A DNA stretch of 64,000 bases from Alphaproteobacteria bacterium AO1-B (GTDB lineage: Bacteria > Pseudomonadota > Alphaproteobacteria > Rhizobiales > Stappiaceae). The notes beneath the pieces are model-generated. The model was not told the DNA's origin, did no database searches, and worked only from the letters and a program-made list of their open reading frames with translations. This document shows, one piece after another, positions 1 to 9,037 of this stretch. A program made the translations under genes and the position numbers. Within the stretch, counting starts at the first letter, position 1; every line of letters starts with the position of its first letter. Where the stretch lies: contig MLAX01000003.1 in assembly GCA_001890945.1 (NCBI GenBank), forward strand, positions 372,001 through 436,000, written 5' to 3'.

Positions 1-25
1 AAGCTGGTTCGAAGCAATTAAACAG

Positions 26-56
26 AAAAGGCCAGCCCAATTGGGCTGGCCTTTTT
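26..56. terminator. Bidirectional terminator
   Basis: A perfect 30-base palindrome at 26-55 has GC-rich arms (GGCCAGCCCAA / TTGGGCTGGCC) with A-runs on the left and T-runs on the right. It can therefore stop transcription from either side. It lies 23 bases beyond the stop of the first lipoprotein gene on the minus strand. Confidence 0.85.
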
Positions 57-78
57 GTGTACATCAGTAGTGCCGTAT

Positions 79-351
79 TCAGGGGCAGGGGACGGTGTAG
101 GGCGTGCCTTCCGGGTCGCGCGCCACGCAGTTGCGTGGAGACGTCACCACACCGATCAAACCGCCGCCAATTGCACCCAAGGCTGCTCCAGCAAATGCTG
201 CGCCGCCGGTTGACCCCGCAGCAGCACCAATTGTCGCCCCTGTTGCCGCCCCGAGACCTGCGCCGATCAGCATCCTGTCCCGCTGGCTTTCCGTGTTGGC
301 GCATCCAGCAAGCAAAAGGGTCAGCGATAACAGGGCAATGGCGGGCTTCAT
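79..351 (-). CDS. Glycine-zipper lipoprotein (copy 1)
   Basis: This is a 90-residue envelope lipoprotein. A signal peptide ends in the lipobox LLAGC near residue 17. Next comes a Gly/Ala-rich stretch (about residues 30-68) with GxxxG spacing, the glycine-zipper pattern of small membrane-associated proteins. The C-terminus NCVARDPEGTPYTVPCP carries two Cys and is shared with the next two genes. An AAGGAG site sits 8 bases before the ATG. It is the most divergent of the three tandem copies. The exact function is unknown; related small proteins are usually annotated as YMGG-like or glycine-zipper lipoproteins. Confidence 0.8.
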   Translation of the reverse strand: MKPAIALLSLTLLLAGCANTESQRDRMLIGAGLGAATGATIGAAAGSTGGAAFAGAALGAIGGGLIGVVTSPRNCVARDPEGTPYTVPCP

Positions 352-450
352 CCCGGGCGCTCCTTCAGTAAATAGGTTCGCCTAGGGTGAAAGGGCGATG
401 GTTAACCAATTCTTAATAAGGTCGGTTATCCAACGCCCAGTGCGGCCGTC

Positions 451-720
451 TTAAGGGCAAACGACCCGGTATGGGTTGCCGTACTGGTCGTAGGCAACGC
501 AGTTTTTCGGTGCTGTCGCCGCACCGACAACGGCACCGCCGGCGCCACCGATTGCAGCACCTGCGAGCGCCGCACCCGCGCCGCCGCCTGTCGCCGCGCC
601 GATCACAGCGCCGGTCGCTGCACCCAACCCGCCGCCGACGAGGGCACGATCTGTCTGGCTGCTGGACTGGCAACCGGCAAGGAGGGCAGCGGTAGCTGCG
701 ACCAAGAAGAGCTTTTTCAT
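451..720 (-). CDS. Glycine-zipper lipoprotein (copy 2)
   Basis: This 89-residue protein has a short signal peptide and the lipobox LLAGC, followed by a glycine-zipper core and the tail NCVAYDQYGNPYRVVCP. It is very close to copy 3 and more distant from copy 1. The ribosome site is weak (GAGAAATAG about 5 bases before the ATG). Only 57 bases separate it from copy 3 upstream, so the two may be co-transcribed. The two C-terminal Cys could form a disulfide in the periplasm; that is inference. Confidence 0.8.
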   Translation of the reverse strand: MKKLFLVAATAALLAGCQSSSQTDRALVGGGLGAATGAVIGAATGGGAGAALAGAAIGGAGGAVVGAATAPKNCVAYDQYGNPYRVVCP

Positions 721-777
721 CGTCTATTTCTCATTTTTTCAGTGCACTGCATGTTCGTGGCCGGACATGCTCAAGGG

Positions 778-1047
778 TTACGGGCAGGCCACCCGGTATG
801 GATTGCCGTAACGGTCATACGCTACGCAATTTTTCGGTGTTGTTGCGCTGCCAACAATCGCACCACCGGCACCGCCGATCGCCGCGCCAACAAGTGCGCC
901 GCCGACATCGCCAGTTGCTGCTGCGCCAATTGCAGCGCCGGTTGCCGCGCCAAGACCGCCGCCGACGAGCGCGCGATCGCGCGAACTGTCAGATTGGCAC
1001 CCGGCCAAGGCAAGGGCGATGCCTGCGAGCAAAACAAGCTTTTTCAT
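778..1047 (-). CDS. Glycine-zipper lipoprotein (copy 3)
   Basis: This 89-residue protein has the lipobox ALAGC near residue 17, a glycine-zipper core and the tail NCVAYDRYGNPYRVACP. The frame is open for 19 more codons upstream, but the ATG at 1047 has a good GAGGAGAT site and places a normal signal peptide at the N-terminus, so that start is used. It is the first gene of the three-gene tandem array. The role in the envelope is unknown. Confidence 0.82.
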   Translation of the reverse strand: MKKLVLLAGIALALAGCQSDSSRDRALVGGGLGAATGAAIGAAATGDVGGALVGAAIGGAGGAIVGSATTPKNCVAYDRYGNPYRVACP

Positions 1048-1303
1048 AACTGAGATCTCCTCATTATAAGGACGCCTGCCGGCACCTCTCTTTTCGCTCC
1101 ACAATGGCGAATCACGGAGCGTAAATCAATGAACACAGCGTAAGTTGGTTTTGCCAAACCGGCAATCGCCACATAAGTCGTGGTTGTTGTCATGCCCTAT
1201 GGAATTCGCAAAGCAACGCAGGCCTCTATTGATGCACAAAGACCTGTGCGGTGAGGCGAAAGTATGGCCTTATGAGCCTGCCTGCGCCCAATTCACCAAT
1301 TCG

Positions 1304-2941
1304 TCAGGCGTTTGTGCTTGCTGATTGCAGAGCGGCAAGCAGTCCTTTTGTGGAGGAGTCTTTTGTCACAGGTTCAGCTTCGCCTTTGACCATCGGCAAA
1401 AGAGCTGTTGCCAACTCCTTGCCCAGTTCCACACCCCATTGGTCGAAGGAGTTGATGCCCCAGATCACGCCTTCAACAAAGACACGGTGCTCGTAAAGGG
1501 CAATCAATCGGCCAAGTGCGAAAGGCGTCAGTTCGTCATAGACGAGCGTCAGTGACGGCCGGTCGCCCGGAAAAACCTTATGTGGCGCCAAGCGTGCGAT
1601 TTCATCGTCATCGAGGCCTGCTGATGAGAGTTGCGCTGCGGCCTCTTCAAGTGTCCGGCCAAGCATCAACGCTTCCGATTGTGCCAAACAATTGGAGATC
1701 AAGAGCTCGTGCTGATGCGTCAGGTCGTCTTCATTACCTCGAGCCGCAATCAGGAACTCGCATGGGATTACGGTCGTGCCCTGATGAAGCAGCTGATAAA
1801 ATGCGTGCTGACCGTTGGTGCCGGGTTCTCCCCAAACGAGCGGGCCGGTGTCAGTGTTGACCAATGTGCCGTCCAATTTGACCCGCTTGCCGTTGGATTC
1901 CATGTCAAGCTGCTGCAAGTAGGCGGGAAGCCGGGCGAGGCGCTGATCGTACGGAAGAACGGCACGCGCGCCATAGCCCAAAACGTTGCGGTGCCAAATC
2001 CCGATCAGGGCCATCAAAACGGGAAGGTTCTCTTCCATCGGTGCATCCTGGAAATGCACATCCATCGCATATGCGCCTTCCAGAAATTCGTTGAAGGCGT
2101 CCGGCCCGATTGCGATCATCAACGGCAGGCCAATGGCCGACCAGATGGAGTATCGGCCGCCAACCCAGTCCCAGAAACCGAAAACGCGCGTTTCGTCGAT
2201 CCCGAAGGCTCCGACCTTGTCGAGTGCTGTTGAGACGGCAGCGAAATGCGCACCAACCGCTTCTTCACCCAGAGCATCTGCGATCCATTTGCGCGCTGTC
2301 TGCGCGTTGGTCATCGTTTCAACCGTGGTGAAAGTCTTGGACGCCACGATGATTAGGGTTGAGGCTGGATCCAGCTTCTCCAGCGTGTCGGCAATGTGCG
2401 CACCGTCGACATTGGAAACGTAGTGGAGCTCCGGCCCATCATGATAGGGGGCGAGCGCCAAAGTGGTCATTGCCGGGCCAAGATCCGACCCGCCAATGCC
2501 GATGTTGACGACATCGGTGAAAGCGGTTCCGGCTGAAGATGTTAGGTCCCCGGATCTTACAGCTTCCGAGAAATTGGCCATCGCTTCAAGGACCGCGCGA
2601 ATGTCTGGCATCACATCTGCGCCGTCGACCAGAACCGGATCGGCGGACTGGTTGCGCAGGGCCGTGTGCAGGACGGCGCGGTGTTCGGTGGCGTTGATCT
2701 TTTCACCCGAAAACATTGCAGTGCGTTTTACGTCGACTTCCGCCTCGCGCGCGACTTGCAGCAACAGCTCCAGGGTCTTGGCATCCAGTTTGATTTTTGA
2801 ATAATCGAGCAGAAGATCTTCACAGCGTGCGGAAAACTTCGCAAACCGATCTGGGTCTTCTTGAAACATGTTTCGAAGAGAGGTCGCGGACAGGGTCTCG
2901 GCTTGCTGAGCGAGCATGGTGAAGGTCGTTTCGAGCGTCAC
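1304..2941 (-). CDS. pgi: Glucose-6-phosphate isomerase
   Basis: Phosphoglucose isomerase interconverts fructose-6-phosphate and glucose-6-phosphate in the cytosol. The 545-residue length is typical of the bacterial enzyme. The SIS-domain motif [13 protein letters not shown] and the signature [19 protein letters not shown] are both present, as is the C-terminal segment with [11 protein letters not shown]. The start is a GTG with AAGGAGAG just before it. A palindrome overlapping this leader (2952-2965) recurs before edd and zwf. In this locus the enzyme links fructokinase output to zwf and the Entner-Doudoroff genes. It is cut off from them by a PilZ gene on the other strand. Confidence 0.97.
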   Translation of the reverse strand: MTLETTFTMLAQQAETLSATSLRNMFQEDPDRFAKFSARCEDLLLDYSKIKLDAKTLELLLQVAREAEVDVKRTAMFSGEKINATEHRAVLHTALRNQSADPVLVDGADVMPDIRAVLEAMANFSEAVRSGDLTSSAGTAFTDVVNIGIGGSDLGPAMTTLALAPYHDGPELHYVSNVDGAHIADTLEKLDPASTLIIVASKTFTTVETMTNAQTARKWIADALGEEAVGAHFAAVSTALDKVGAFGIDETRVFGFWDWVGGRYSIWSAIGLPLMIAIGPDAFNEFLEGAYAMDVHFQDAPMEENLPVLMALIGIWHRNVLGYGARAVLPYDQRLARLPAYLQQLDMESNGKRVKLDGTLVNTDTGPLVWGEPGTNGQHAFYQLLHQGTTVIPCEFLIAARGNEDDLTHQHELLISNCLAQSEALMLGRTLEEAAAQLSSAGLDDDEIARLAPHKVFPGDRPSLTLVYDELTPFALGRLIALYEHRVFVEGVIWGINSFDQWGVELGKELATALLPMVKGEAEPVTKDSSTKGLLAALQSASTNA

Positions 2942-2951
2942 GCGGCTCTCC

Positions 2952-2965
2952 TTAAATCGATTTAG
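2952..2965. promoter_or_regulatory. Palindromic operator before pgi
   Basis: TTAAATCGATTTAG contains a perfect 12-base palindrome, TAAATCGATTTA, at 2953-2964. It lies 11 bases before the pgi start and abuts the ribosome site, so a bound protein would block early elongation or initiation. The same core is found before edd (6431-6447) and zwf (8029-8042). The central CG and half-site layout fit a LacI-type operator, but the family of the regulator is inference. Confidence 0.7.
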
Positions 2966-3272
2966 GCCCCGTATTTCTGGGCAATTTGAATGTCGCTGCT
3001 TCAGATAGCACAGCTGCCTTGATCCTAAAAGATGCGTTCGTTTGGGAAAGGACCATTGGCGCGATGCATGTTGTCAAAAAAAGCTGTGTGACTGGATGTG
3101 ATCGGCATTCGATGTATCTGAATGGATCTTGTTTACCTGCGCCGGACAAGCCGATGCATTGGAACCGCACTGAAATCTGCCGAGATGCCTGCAAACAGGT
3201 GCGTAAAATTGAAGATGTTAAGCGATTTGAAATGATAATAACCCTAAGTAAAAAGGGTTGTTGGAGGCGGTA
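2966..3272. other. Divergent intergenic region pgi / pilZ
   Basis: This stretch of about 300 bases separates two divergent genes and must hold both promoters. I see no convincing gene in it. It is more AT-rich near 3210-3260, just before the PilZ gene, where a plus-strand promoter would be expected. Confidence 0.5.
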
Positions 3273-3839
3273 ATGAATGCACTTGCGCACTTGCAGGATA
3301 AACCCGAGGCCGAAGAAGAGGTTCTCGTTGTAGATTTTGACAATCTGTCAGTGATCAGTGGTGTTGTTTCTAATGTCGGGGAATGGGGATGCCGCCTGAC
3401 TTCTCCCGATATTCAGGAGCTGAGCAAGAATATCGGTATTCGCCCGAAAGACTCCGACAAGCTCGTCAAATGTCAGATCACGTCCCGCAAGGACTCTGAT
3501 GCGGCCGTCTTGTTTGTGAAATCGACTGAAAGTTTCTCCGATAAACGCCGGGAGAAACGGAACAACGTCAGCATTCCGGTGAAGATTTCCGACTTTGAGG
3601 GGATCACCGAGATTTCCGGCACGATCGTGGACGCGGGTAACAACGGTTGCCGCGTTATGGCGAAAAGCCTGCCTGCTTTGCCGGAAGAGGTGCTTTTGAC
3701 CATGAAAAAATTCGGCAAGCCTGTCGTTGCCGAATTTGCCTGGCGGAATGACACATCCGGTGGGCTGCGCCTTCTTTGGGACCGCAAAGTCGACGGAAGC
3801 GAGGATGAGGCGCCGGAATCAGAGGCCGCCTCAGCCTAA
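3273..3839 (+). CDS. PilZ-domain protein
   Basis: This 188-residue cytosolic protein has two halves of similar fold. The C-terminal half carries the PilZ signature: the Arg-rich DKRREKR (about residues 93-99) followed by the c-di-GMP loop IVDAGNNGCRV. The usual (D/N)xSxxG has Gly in place of Ser. The N-terminal half repeats the pattern loosely (SNVGEWGCRL) without the Arg motif, so it may be a degenerate second PilZ-like domain. The ATG at 3273 has GGAGG five bases upstream and is preferred to the in-frame TTG at 3258. It probably senses c-di-GMP; the target is unknown. It sits alone between pgi and eda. Confidence 0.8.
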   Translation: MNALAHLQDKPEAEEEVLVVDFDNLSVISGVVSNVGEWGCRLTSPDIQELSKNIGIRPKDSDKLVKCQITSRKDSDAAVLFVKSTESFSDKRREKRNNVSIPVKISDFEGITEISGTIVDAGNNGCRVMAKSLPALPEEVLLTMKKFGKPVVAEFAWRNDTSGGLRLLWDRKVDGSEDEAPESEAASA

Positions 3840-3878
3840 AAAGCATCTGCCGAGCAGCGGGGTTCGCCGGTCGATCTG

Positions 3879-4517
3879 CTACTTGCCGAGTTGGGAGGCC
3901 GCACGCGCCCGTTCCTCAATACCGGACCAGTCTTCTGAAGCAATTGCCTTTGCATCTGCTATCCACGACCCCCCCACGCACAAAACGTTTGGCAATTTCA
4001 GATAGTCAGGCGCTTTTTCGAGGCTGACCCCACCGGTTGGGCAGAATTTTGCGGCAGCCAAGGGCGATGACAGAGACTTGAGGTAAGGCGAACCACCTGC
4101 TTGTTCCGCCGGAAAGAACTTCAGCCGTTCATAACCGCGTTCCAGAAGCTTCATAACCTCCGAAGCAGTTGCCGCTCCCGGCAACAGCGGCACGCCGTGT
4201 TCATCAGCCGCGTCCAAGAGCGTATCCGTCGCACCGGGCGAAACAACAAACCGCGCGCCAGCGGAAACAACTGCGTCATACTGCTGAGGCGTCAGGACAG
4301 TTCCAGCCCCTACGATCGCGCCTTCCACGTGCTCATTGACAGCAGCAATTGCTTCCAGGGCATGCGGTGTACGGAGCGTGATTTCGATGGCCGGCAATCC
4401 GCCTCGAACCAGAGCCTCCGCCATAGGGACAGCTTTTTTCGGGTCTTCGATCACCAGAACCGGGATCACCGGCGCCGCTGTCATGACCGCTTCGATTTTT
4501 GATATATCTTGTCCCAT
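3879..4517 (-). CDS. eda: KDPG/KHG aldolase
   Basis: 2-Keto-3-deoxy-6-phosphogluconate aldolase cleaves KDPG to pyruvate and glyceraldehyde-3-phosphate, the last step of the Entner-Doudoroff pathway. The 212-residue length is normal. Visible motifs are EITLRTP (active-site Glu), GAGTVLTPQQ and RLKFFPAE, whose Lys forms the Schiff base, plus PTGGVSLEKA for phosphate binding. It starts 9 bases after the edd stop and is almost certainly co-transcribed with it. The DUF-free, single-domain form argues against a fused isoenzyme. Confidence 0.96.
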   Translation of the reverse strand: MGQDISKIEAVMTAAPVIPVLVIEDPKKAVPMAEALVRGGLPAIEITLRTPHALEAIAAVNEHVEGAIVGAGTVLTPQQYDAVVSAGARFVVSPGATDTLLDAADEHGVPLLPGAATASEVMKLLERGYERLKFFPAEQAGGSPYLKSLSSPLAAAKFCPTGGVSLEKAPDYLKLPNVLCVGGSWIADAKAIASEDWSGIEERARAASQLGK

Positions 4518-4526
4518 TAGCTTTCC

Positions 4527-6347
4527 TCAAACGTCAAAAACATGCGCGCCGGCATCTGCCGTTCCGACATTGGCCCTGAAGGCGGCAAACAGGTCGCGGC
4601 CGACACCGAATTGATGATGGCTTAGGTCTTCTTGTGCAACCGGTCGCGCATCGAACTCGGCCTCGTCAACGAGAACCGTCAGTTCACCGGTAATCGCATT
4701 GATGCGGATGAGGTCACCGTCCTGGATCTTTGCGATCGGCCCGCCATTGGCAGCTTCCGGTGTCACGTGGATGGCCGCTGGAACCTTGCCCGATGCGCCG
4801 GACATGCGGCCGTCTGTTATGAGCGCAACCTTATGACCACGATCCTGAAGGATGCCCAAGGATGGGGTCAGCTTGTGAAGCTCCGGCATGCCGCAGGCTT
4901 TCGGGCCCTGGAACCGGACAACAGCTGCAACGTCTCCCTTGAGTTCCTTGTTGGAAAACGCTTTCAGAAAGTCTTCCTGCGAGTGAAAGACGCGGGCCGG
5001 GGCCTCAATGATATGGCGCTCTTTGGCAACTGCGGAGATTTTGATCACCGCTTTGCCGATGTTCCCGGTCAGCATTTTGAGACCACCCGTCGGCTGGAAT
5101 GCTTTGTCAGCTGGTGCCAGAACCGTCTCATCGCCGGAGATTTGCGGGGCGGGGTCCCGGATAACATTGCCGTCCGCGTCGAGTTTTGCCTCGACCGTAT
5201 AACCGGAGAGATCACTGCCGTAGACGGTTTTCACATCCTGATGGAGGTATCCGTCGCCCAAGAGTTCGCGGATCAGGAACGCAAGACCGCCCGCTGCCTG
5301 GAAGTGGTTCACGTCGGCTTTCCCATTCGGATACACGCGCGCAAGCAGTGGAACCACATCCGAAAGATCCGAGATATCGTCCCAGGTCAGCCGGATCCCG
5401 GCCGCTGCGGCCATCGCCACCAAGTGCATGGTATGGTTCGTTGAGCCGCCGGTGGCGTGGAGGCCGACAACCCCGTTGACGATGGCTTTTTCGTTGATGA
5501 TTTCACCGGCAGGGGTGAACTCGTTGCCAAGGGCGGAGATTGCCAGCGCACGCTTGGCCGCTTCCTTGGTCAAAGCTTCGCGGAGTGGCGTGCCCGGATT
5601 GACGAAAGATGCCCCCGGCATGTGCAGGCCCATGATCTCCATCAGCATTTGGTTGGAATTTGCTGTGCCGTAAAACGTACAGGTGCCGGGAGAGTGGTAG
5701 GCCTTGGACTCTGACTCCAGAAGCGCGTCACGGCCAACTTTGCCTTCCGCATAGAGCTGGCGGACCTTCGCTTTCTCGTCGTTCGAGATCCCTGTGGTCA
5801 TTGGGCCTGCAGGAATGAACACAGCCGGCAGATGGCCGAAAGACAGAGCTGCTATCGTGAGGCCAGGCACGATCTTGTCGCAGATGCCGAGAAACACGGC
5901 CGCATCAAACATCTGGTGCGACAGGCCGACAGCTGCCGCCATAGCAATCACATCACGCGAGAACAGGGACAGCTCCATGCCGTCCTGGCCCTGGGTGACC
6001 CCATCGCACATGGCCGGTACGCCGCCTGCGACCTGCGCCACCGCTCCGACCTCCCGTGCTGCCTGCCGGATCAGGTCCGGATAGGTCTCATAGGGCTGAT
6101 GGGCGGACAACATGTCGTTGTATGCGGTGATTATGCCGAGGTTCGGTACCACATCACCGGACAAGGCGGCTTTGTCGGACAGGCCGCATGCGGCAAATCC
6201 GTGGGCGAGGTTGCCGCAGGACAATCGCGAACGCTGCGGGCCTTGGTCTGCAGCCTTGCCGATGCGTTCAAGATAGGCACTTCGACTGTCGTGGCTGCGT
6301 TTGACGATCCGTTCGGTGACCTCGCCGACACGATCCCTGATGGCCAT
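4527..6347 (-). CDS. edd: 6-Phosphogluconate dehydratase
   Basis: The enzyme dehydrates 6-phosphogluconate to KDPG, the committed Entner-Doudoroff step. At 606 residues it matches the IlvD/Edd family. Diagnostic stretches are [26 protein letters not shown] and [20 protein letters not shown], which include Cys ligands expected for the Fe-S cluster, and the C-terminal [14 protein letters not shown]. It leads an edd-eda operon with its own operator 84 bases upstream. ED flux rather than glycolysis is normal for marine alphaproteobacteria. Confidence 0.97.
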   Translation of the reverse strand: MAIRDRVGEVTERIVKRSHDSRSAYLERIGKAADQGPQRSRLSCGNLAHGFAACGLSDKAALSGDVVPNLGIITAYNDMLSAHQPYETYPDLIRQAAREVGAVAQVAGGVPAMCDGVTQGQDGMELSLFSRDVIAMAAAVGLSHQMFDAAVFLGICDKIVPGLTIAALSFGHLPAVFIPAGPMTTGISNDEKAKVRQLYAEGKVGRDALLESESKAYHSPGTCTFYGTANSNQMLMEIMGLHMPGASFVNPGTPLREALTKEAAKRALAISALGNEFTPAGEIINEKAIVNGVVGLHATGGSTNHTMHLVAMAAAAGIRLTWDDISDLSDVVPLLARVYPNGKADVNHFQAAGGLAFLIRELLGDGYLHQDVKTVYGSDLSGYTVEAKLDADGNVIRDPAPQISGDETVLAPADKAFQPTGGLKMLTGNIGKAVIKISAVAKERHIIEAPARVFHSQEDFLKAFSNKELKGDVAAVVRFQGPKACGMPELHKLTPSLGILQDRGHKVALITDGRMSGASGKVPAAIHVTPEAANGGPIAKIQDGDLIRINAITGELTVLVDEAEFDARPVAQEDLSHHQFGVGRDLFAAFRANVGTADAGAHVFDV

Positions 6348-6430
6348 GGCTTGTCTCCCTCATCCTCCGGCAGTTTTGAAGCCGGTCTCTCTCTCAACTC
6401 TTTAGATAGAGCGTAATGACTGTTTGTGTC

Positions 6431-6447
6431 ATTTAATCGATTTAAAT
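6431..6447. promoter_or_regulatory. Palindromic operator before edd
   Basis: ATTTAATCGATTTAAAT has a perfect AATCGATT core with AT-rich arms and one base missing from a longer palindrome. It lies 84 bases before edd in the 137-base gap after zwf. The core matches the sites before pgi and zwf. Its presence implies that edd-eda has its own promoter rather than relying only on read-through from zwf. Confidence 0.7.
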
Positions 6448-6484
6448 TCAGGAAGCATGCGTCTATTGACGCACTTTCCGGCGT

Positions 6485-7960
6485 TTAAACCAGTTCGTCT
6501 TCCGCCCAGGTGCGGCCGTCACGTTCAACCAGGGCGATGGAGGCTGATGGCCCCCATGTTCCGGCCGTGTACCCCTTTGGCGTTTCCTTGGAAGCTGCCC
6601 AGGCTGCCTGAATTGGATCAATCCAAGCCCAGGCTGCATCGACTTCGTCTCGGCGCATGAAAAGGGTCTGGTTGCCGCGGATCACATCCATAATCAGCCG
6701 CTCATAGGCATCCGGGTTCCGGACCTTGAAGGCTTCGGCAAAGCTCATATCCAATGGCACCTGGCGCAGGCGCATGCCGCCGGGGCCCGGGTCCTTAATC
6801 ATCACCTTCATCTGTACGCCTTCATCAGGCTGAAGGCGTATGATGAGGCGGTTTGCAGTGATCGCACCGGCTTCCTCGTCGAAGATCGAGTGGGGAATAG
6901 GGCGGAACTGAACGACGATCTCGGAAACCCGTTGAGCGAGGCGCTTACCGGTGCGCAAGTAGAACGGGACACCGGCCCATCGCCAATTGGCAATTTCCGC
7001 TTTCAGCGCAACAAAGGTTTCCGTTCCGCTTTGATCATTGCCGAGTTCTTCCAGGTAACCTGGAACTGCGCCGCCGGCTGATGCTCCGGCGCGGTATTGG
7101 CCGCGGACAGTCAGTTTGTCGGCATTGTGCTCGCCAATCGGGGCGAGGGCTTTCAGAACCTTCAGTTTTTCATCGCGCACACTGTCGGCGTTCATCGACT
7201 CTGGCGGTTCCATGGCCACCAGGCACAAAAGCTGCAGAATGTGGTTCTGGACCATGTCCCGGAGTGCGCCCGCCGTGTCGTAATAGCCGGCCCGGCCACC
7301 GGTCCCCAGCGACTCGGCGACCGTGATCTGGACATGATCAATGTGTGCAGCGTTCCAAAGGGGCTCGAACAGGGCGTTGGCAAACCGCAGAGCCATCAGG
7401 TTCTGCACGGTCTCCTTGCCGAGGTAGTGGTCGATCCGGAAGATCTGGTCTTCGTTGAACACGGCACCGACCGTCGCGTTCAATGCCTTGGCCGATGCGC
7501 CATCCTTGCCGATCGGCTTCTCCATAACCACGCGGGAATGGGTGTTCACAACGCCGATCTTGCCGAGATTTTCGCATATGGTGCCAAAAAGGTCCGGGCC
7601 GACTGCAAGGTAGAACGCGCGGATGACATCCTCACGTTCTTCCAGAATGGTCTTGAGATCTTCGAAGCCTTCACCGGTCCCGATGTCGATTTTCACGTAC
7701 CGGATGCGTTTCAGGAATTTTTCCAGATGCGCGTCGTCGAGGTCGGACACATGCTCCTTCAAGGCCTTTCGAGCGTAGTCGCGATAGTCATCGTCCGAAT
7801 AGTCACGGCGCGCGCTGGCAATGATCCGTGCGTCATCCGGCATTTGTCCGTCCGCGTCCCGGTGGTAAAGGGCCGGCAACAGCTTGCGATGTGCAAGGTC
7901 TCCGGAGGCGCCGAACACAACCAGATCGAATTCGGCTACTTCAATGACGCGGACCGCCAT
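6485..7960 (-). CDS. zwf: Glucose-6-phosphate dehydrogenase
   Basis: It oxidises glucose-6-phosphate to 6-phosphogluconolactone with NAD(P)+. The 491 residues match the family. The N-terminal Rossmann motif GASGDLAHRKLLPALY and the active-site signature RIDHYLGKE are intact. The ATG is preceded by GGAAGGGATGA. No pgl gene for the lactonase is present in this window, so that step must be encoded elsewhere or occur spontaneously. The gene follows fructokinase by 98 bases that contain a perfect palindromic operator, so it may be a separate transcription unit. Confidence 0.97.
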   Translation of the reverse strand: MAVRVIEVAEFDLVVFGASGDLAHRKLLPALYHRDADGQMPDDARIIASARRDYSDDDYRDYARKALKEHVSDLDDAHLEKFLKRIRYVKIDIGTGEGFEDLKTILEEREDVIRAFYLAVGPDLFGTICENLGKIGVVNTHSRVVMEKPIGKDGASAKALNATVGAVFNEDQIFRIDHYLGKETVQNLMALRFANALFEPLWNAAHIDHVQITVAESLGTGGRAGYYDTAGALRDMVQNHILQLLCLVAMEPPESMNADSVRDEKLKVLKALAPIGEHNADKLTVRGQYRAGASAGGAVPGYLEELGNDQSGTETFVALKAEIANWRWAGVPFYLRTGKRLAQRVSEIVVQFRPIPHSIFDEEAGAITANRLIIRLQPDEGVQMKVMIKDPGPGGMRLRQVPLDMSFAEAFKVRNPDAYERLIMDVIRGNQTLFMRRDEVDAAWAWIDPIQAAWAASKETPKGYTAGTWGPSASIALVERDGRTWAEDELV

Positions 7961-8028
7961 GTTCTCATCCCTTCCAAGCCGGCGAATTTCGCCGTTCTAG
8001 TCTAAGCATCGTGACATTAGGATGTCTT

Positions 8029-8042
8029 TTAAATCGATTTAA
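8029..8042. promoter_or_regulatory. Palindromic operator before zwf
   Basis: TTAAATCGATTTAA is a perfect 14-base palindrome, the best of the three related sites. It lies 68 bases upstream of zwf and just after the fructokinase stop. Its placement suggests repression or activation of a zwf promoter independent of the frc operon. Confidence 0.75.
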
Positions 8043-8058
8043 TTCTCTTGTCAGCCCC

Positions 8059-9006
8059 TCAAACCAAAGAGCAGCCCTCTTTTTCAAGATCAGCCTTGGT
8101 TGGGAGATCGGCCCCGCGCCGCGAACAGGTGATTGCTGCGGCTTGAGTGCAAAATGTGAGCAATCTTGTGAGTTGCGCAGGGTCGAGCGCCGTGAGGCCC
8201 TCGCGGTTGTTTGCACCCAGTATTTTCAGTCCAGACAATAGAGCTGCCTGAAAGGTGTCCCCGGCGCCGACAGTGTCAACCACGTCGACTGCAACGCCGG
8301 GCACACTTGCTTCGGATTGATCTGTGTAGGCGGAGGCCCCGTCTTTCCCGCGCGTGACAATCACCAGCTTGGCGCCTTCTGCAAGCCAATCACGAGCAAT
8401 CGCCTCGACAGGTTCTCCCGGGGCGATCAAAGCGAGGTCTTCATCGCTGACTTTGATGACGTCAGTGTAAGGAACAATCGCGGTTGTGTTGGTCCGCCAC
8501 TTTTCCTTATCGGCGACCACAGTGGGCCGGATATTGGGGTCAAAGGAGATGAGGCACCGTGCATGCTCCCTGGCGATCAGGCTTTTCAGCGCCGAGGCTA
8601 CAGGCTCTGTAAGCGCCGTATAAGACCCGATGTGAATGAACGACGGCGGAACCTCGAAAACCGGGAGATCTCCTTCGGTTATCATTCTGTCAGCCGCATT
8701 GGCGCCATAGAATGTATAGGCGGGTTGCCCGTCAGGATCCTGTTGAACCAGGCTCAGGGTCGTCAGATTGTCGCTGCGCACAACAAAGCGGTCGGAAACC
8801 CCTTCGTCTTTCAGTTTCCCAACCAGCTTCTCGCCTAGAACGTCGTTCGATATGCCGCCGAAAAACGCGGCGTCTTCGCCGAGACGGGCAAGCCCCATGG
8901 CGACGTTGAAGGGCGATCCGCCGATCCGGCCGTCAAAGCCGACGCTTGTTCCCGAGGTGTCCGCCCCAAAGAGATCAAACAAGGCTTCACCGCAAATCAA
9001 ATACAT
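8059..9006 (-). CDS. frcK: PfkB-family fructokinase
   Basis: This sugar kinase most likely phosphorylates cytosolic fructose to fructose-6-phosphate. The 315-residue protein carries both PfkB signatures: GGSPFNVAMGLARLG near residue 30 and DTVGAGDTF with the catalytic Asp near residue 250. The start at 9006 (MYLICGEALFDLF) fits the family; a longer frame upstream does not. It is the last gene after frcA, the position frcK holds in the Sinorhizobium meliloti frcBCAK operon, and it immediately precedes zwf. Substrate is inferred from context; a general PfkB sugar kinase is the alternative. Confidence 0.85.
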   Translation of the reverse strand: MYLICGEALFDLFGADTSGTSVGFDGRIGGSPFNVAMGLARLGEDAAFFGGISNDVLGEKLVGKLKDEGVSDRFVVRSDNLTTLSLVQQDPDGQPAYTFYGANAADRMITEGDLPVFEVPPSFIHIGSYTALTEPVASALKSLIAREHARCLISFDPNIRPTVVADKEKWRTNTTAIVPYTDVIKVSDEDLALIAPGEPVEAIARDWLAEGAKLVIVTRGKDGASAYTDQSEASVPGVAVDVVDTVGAGDTFQAALLSGLKILGANNREGLTALDPAQLTRLLTFCTQAAAITCSRRGADLPTKADLEKEGCSLV

Positions 9007-9037
9007 TTTTGGTCCTATTCTTTTCGTCGCCGGTTGC

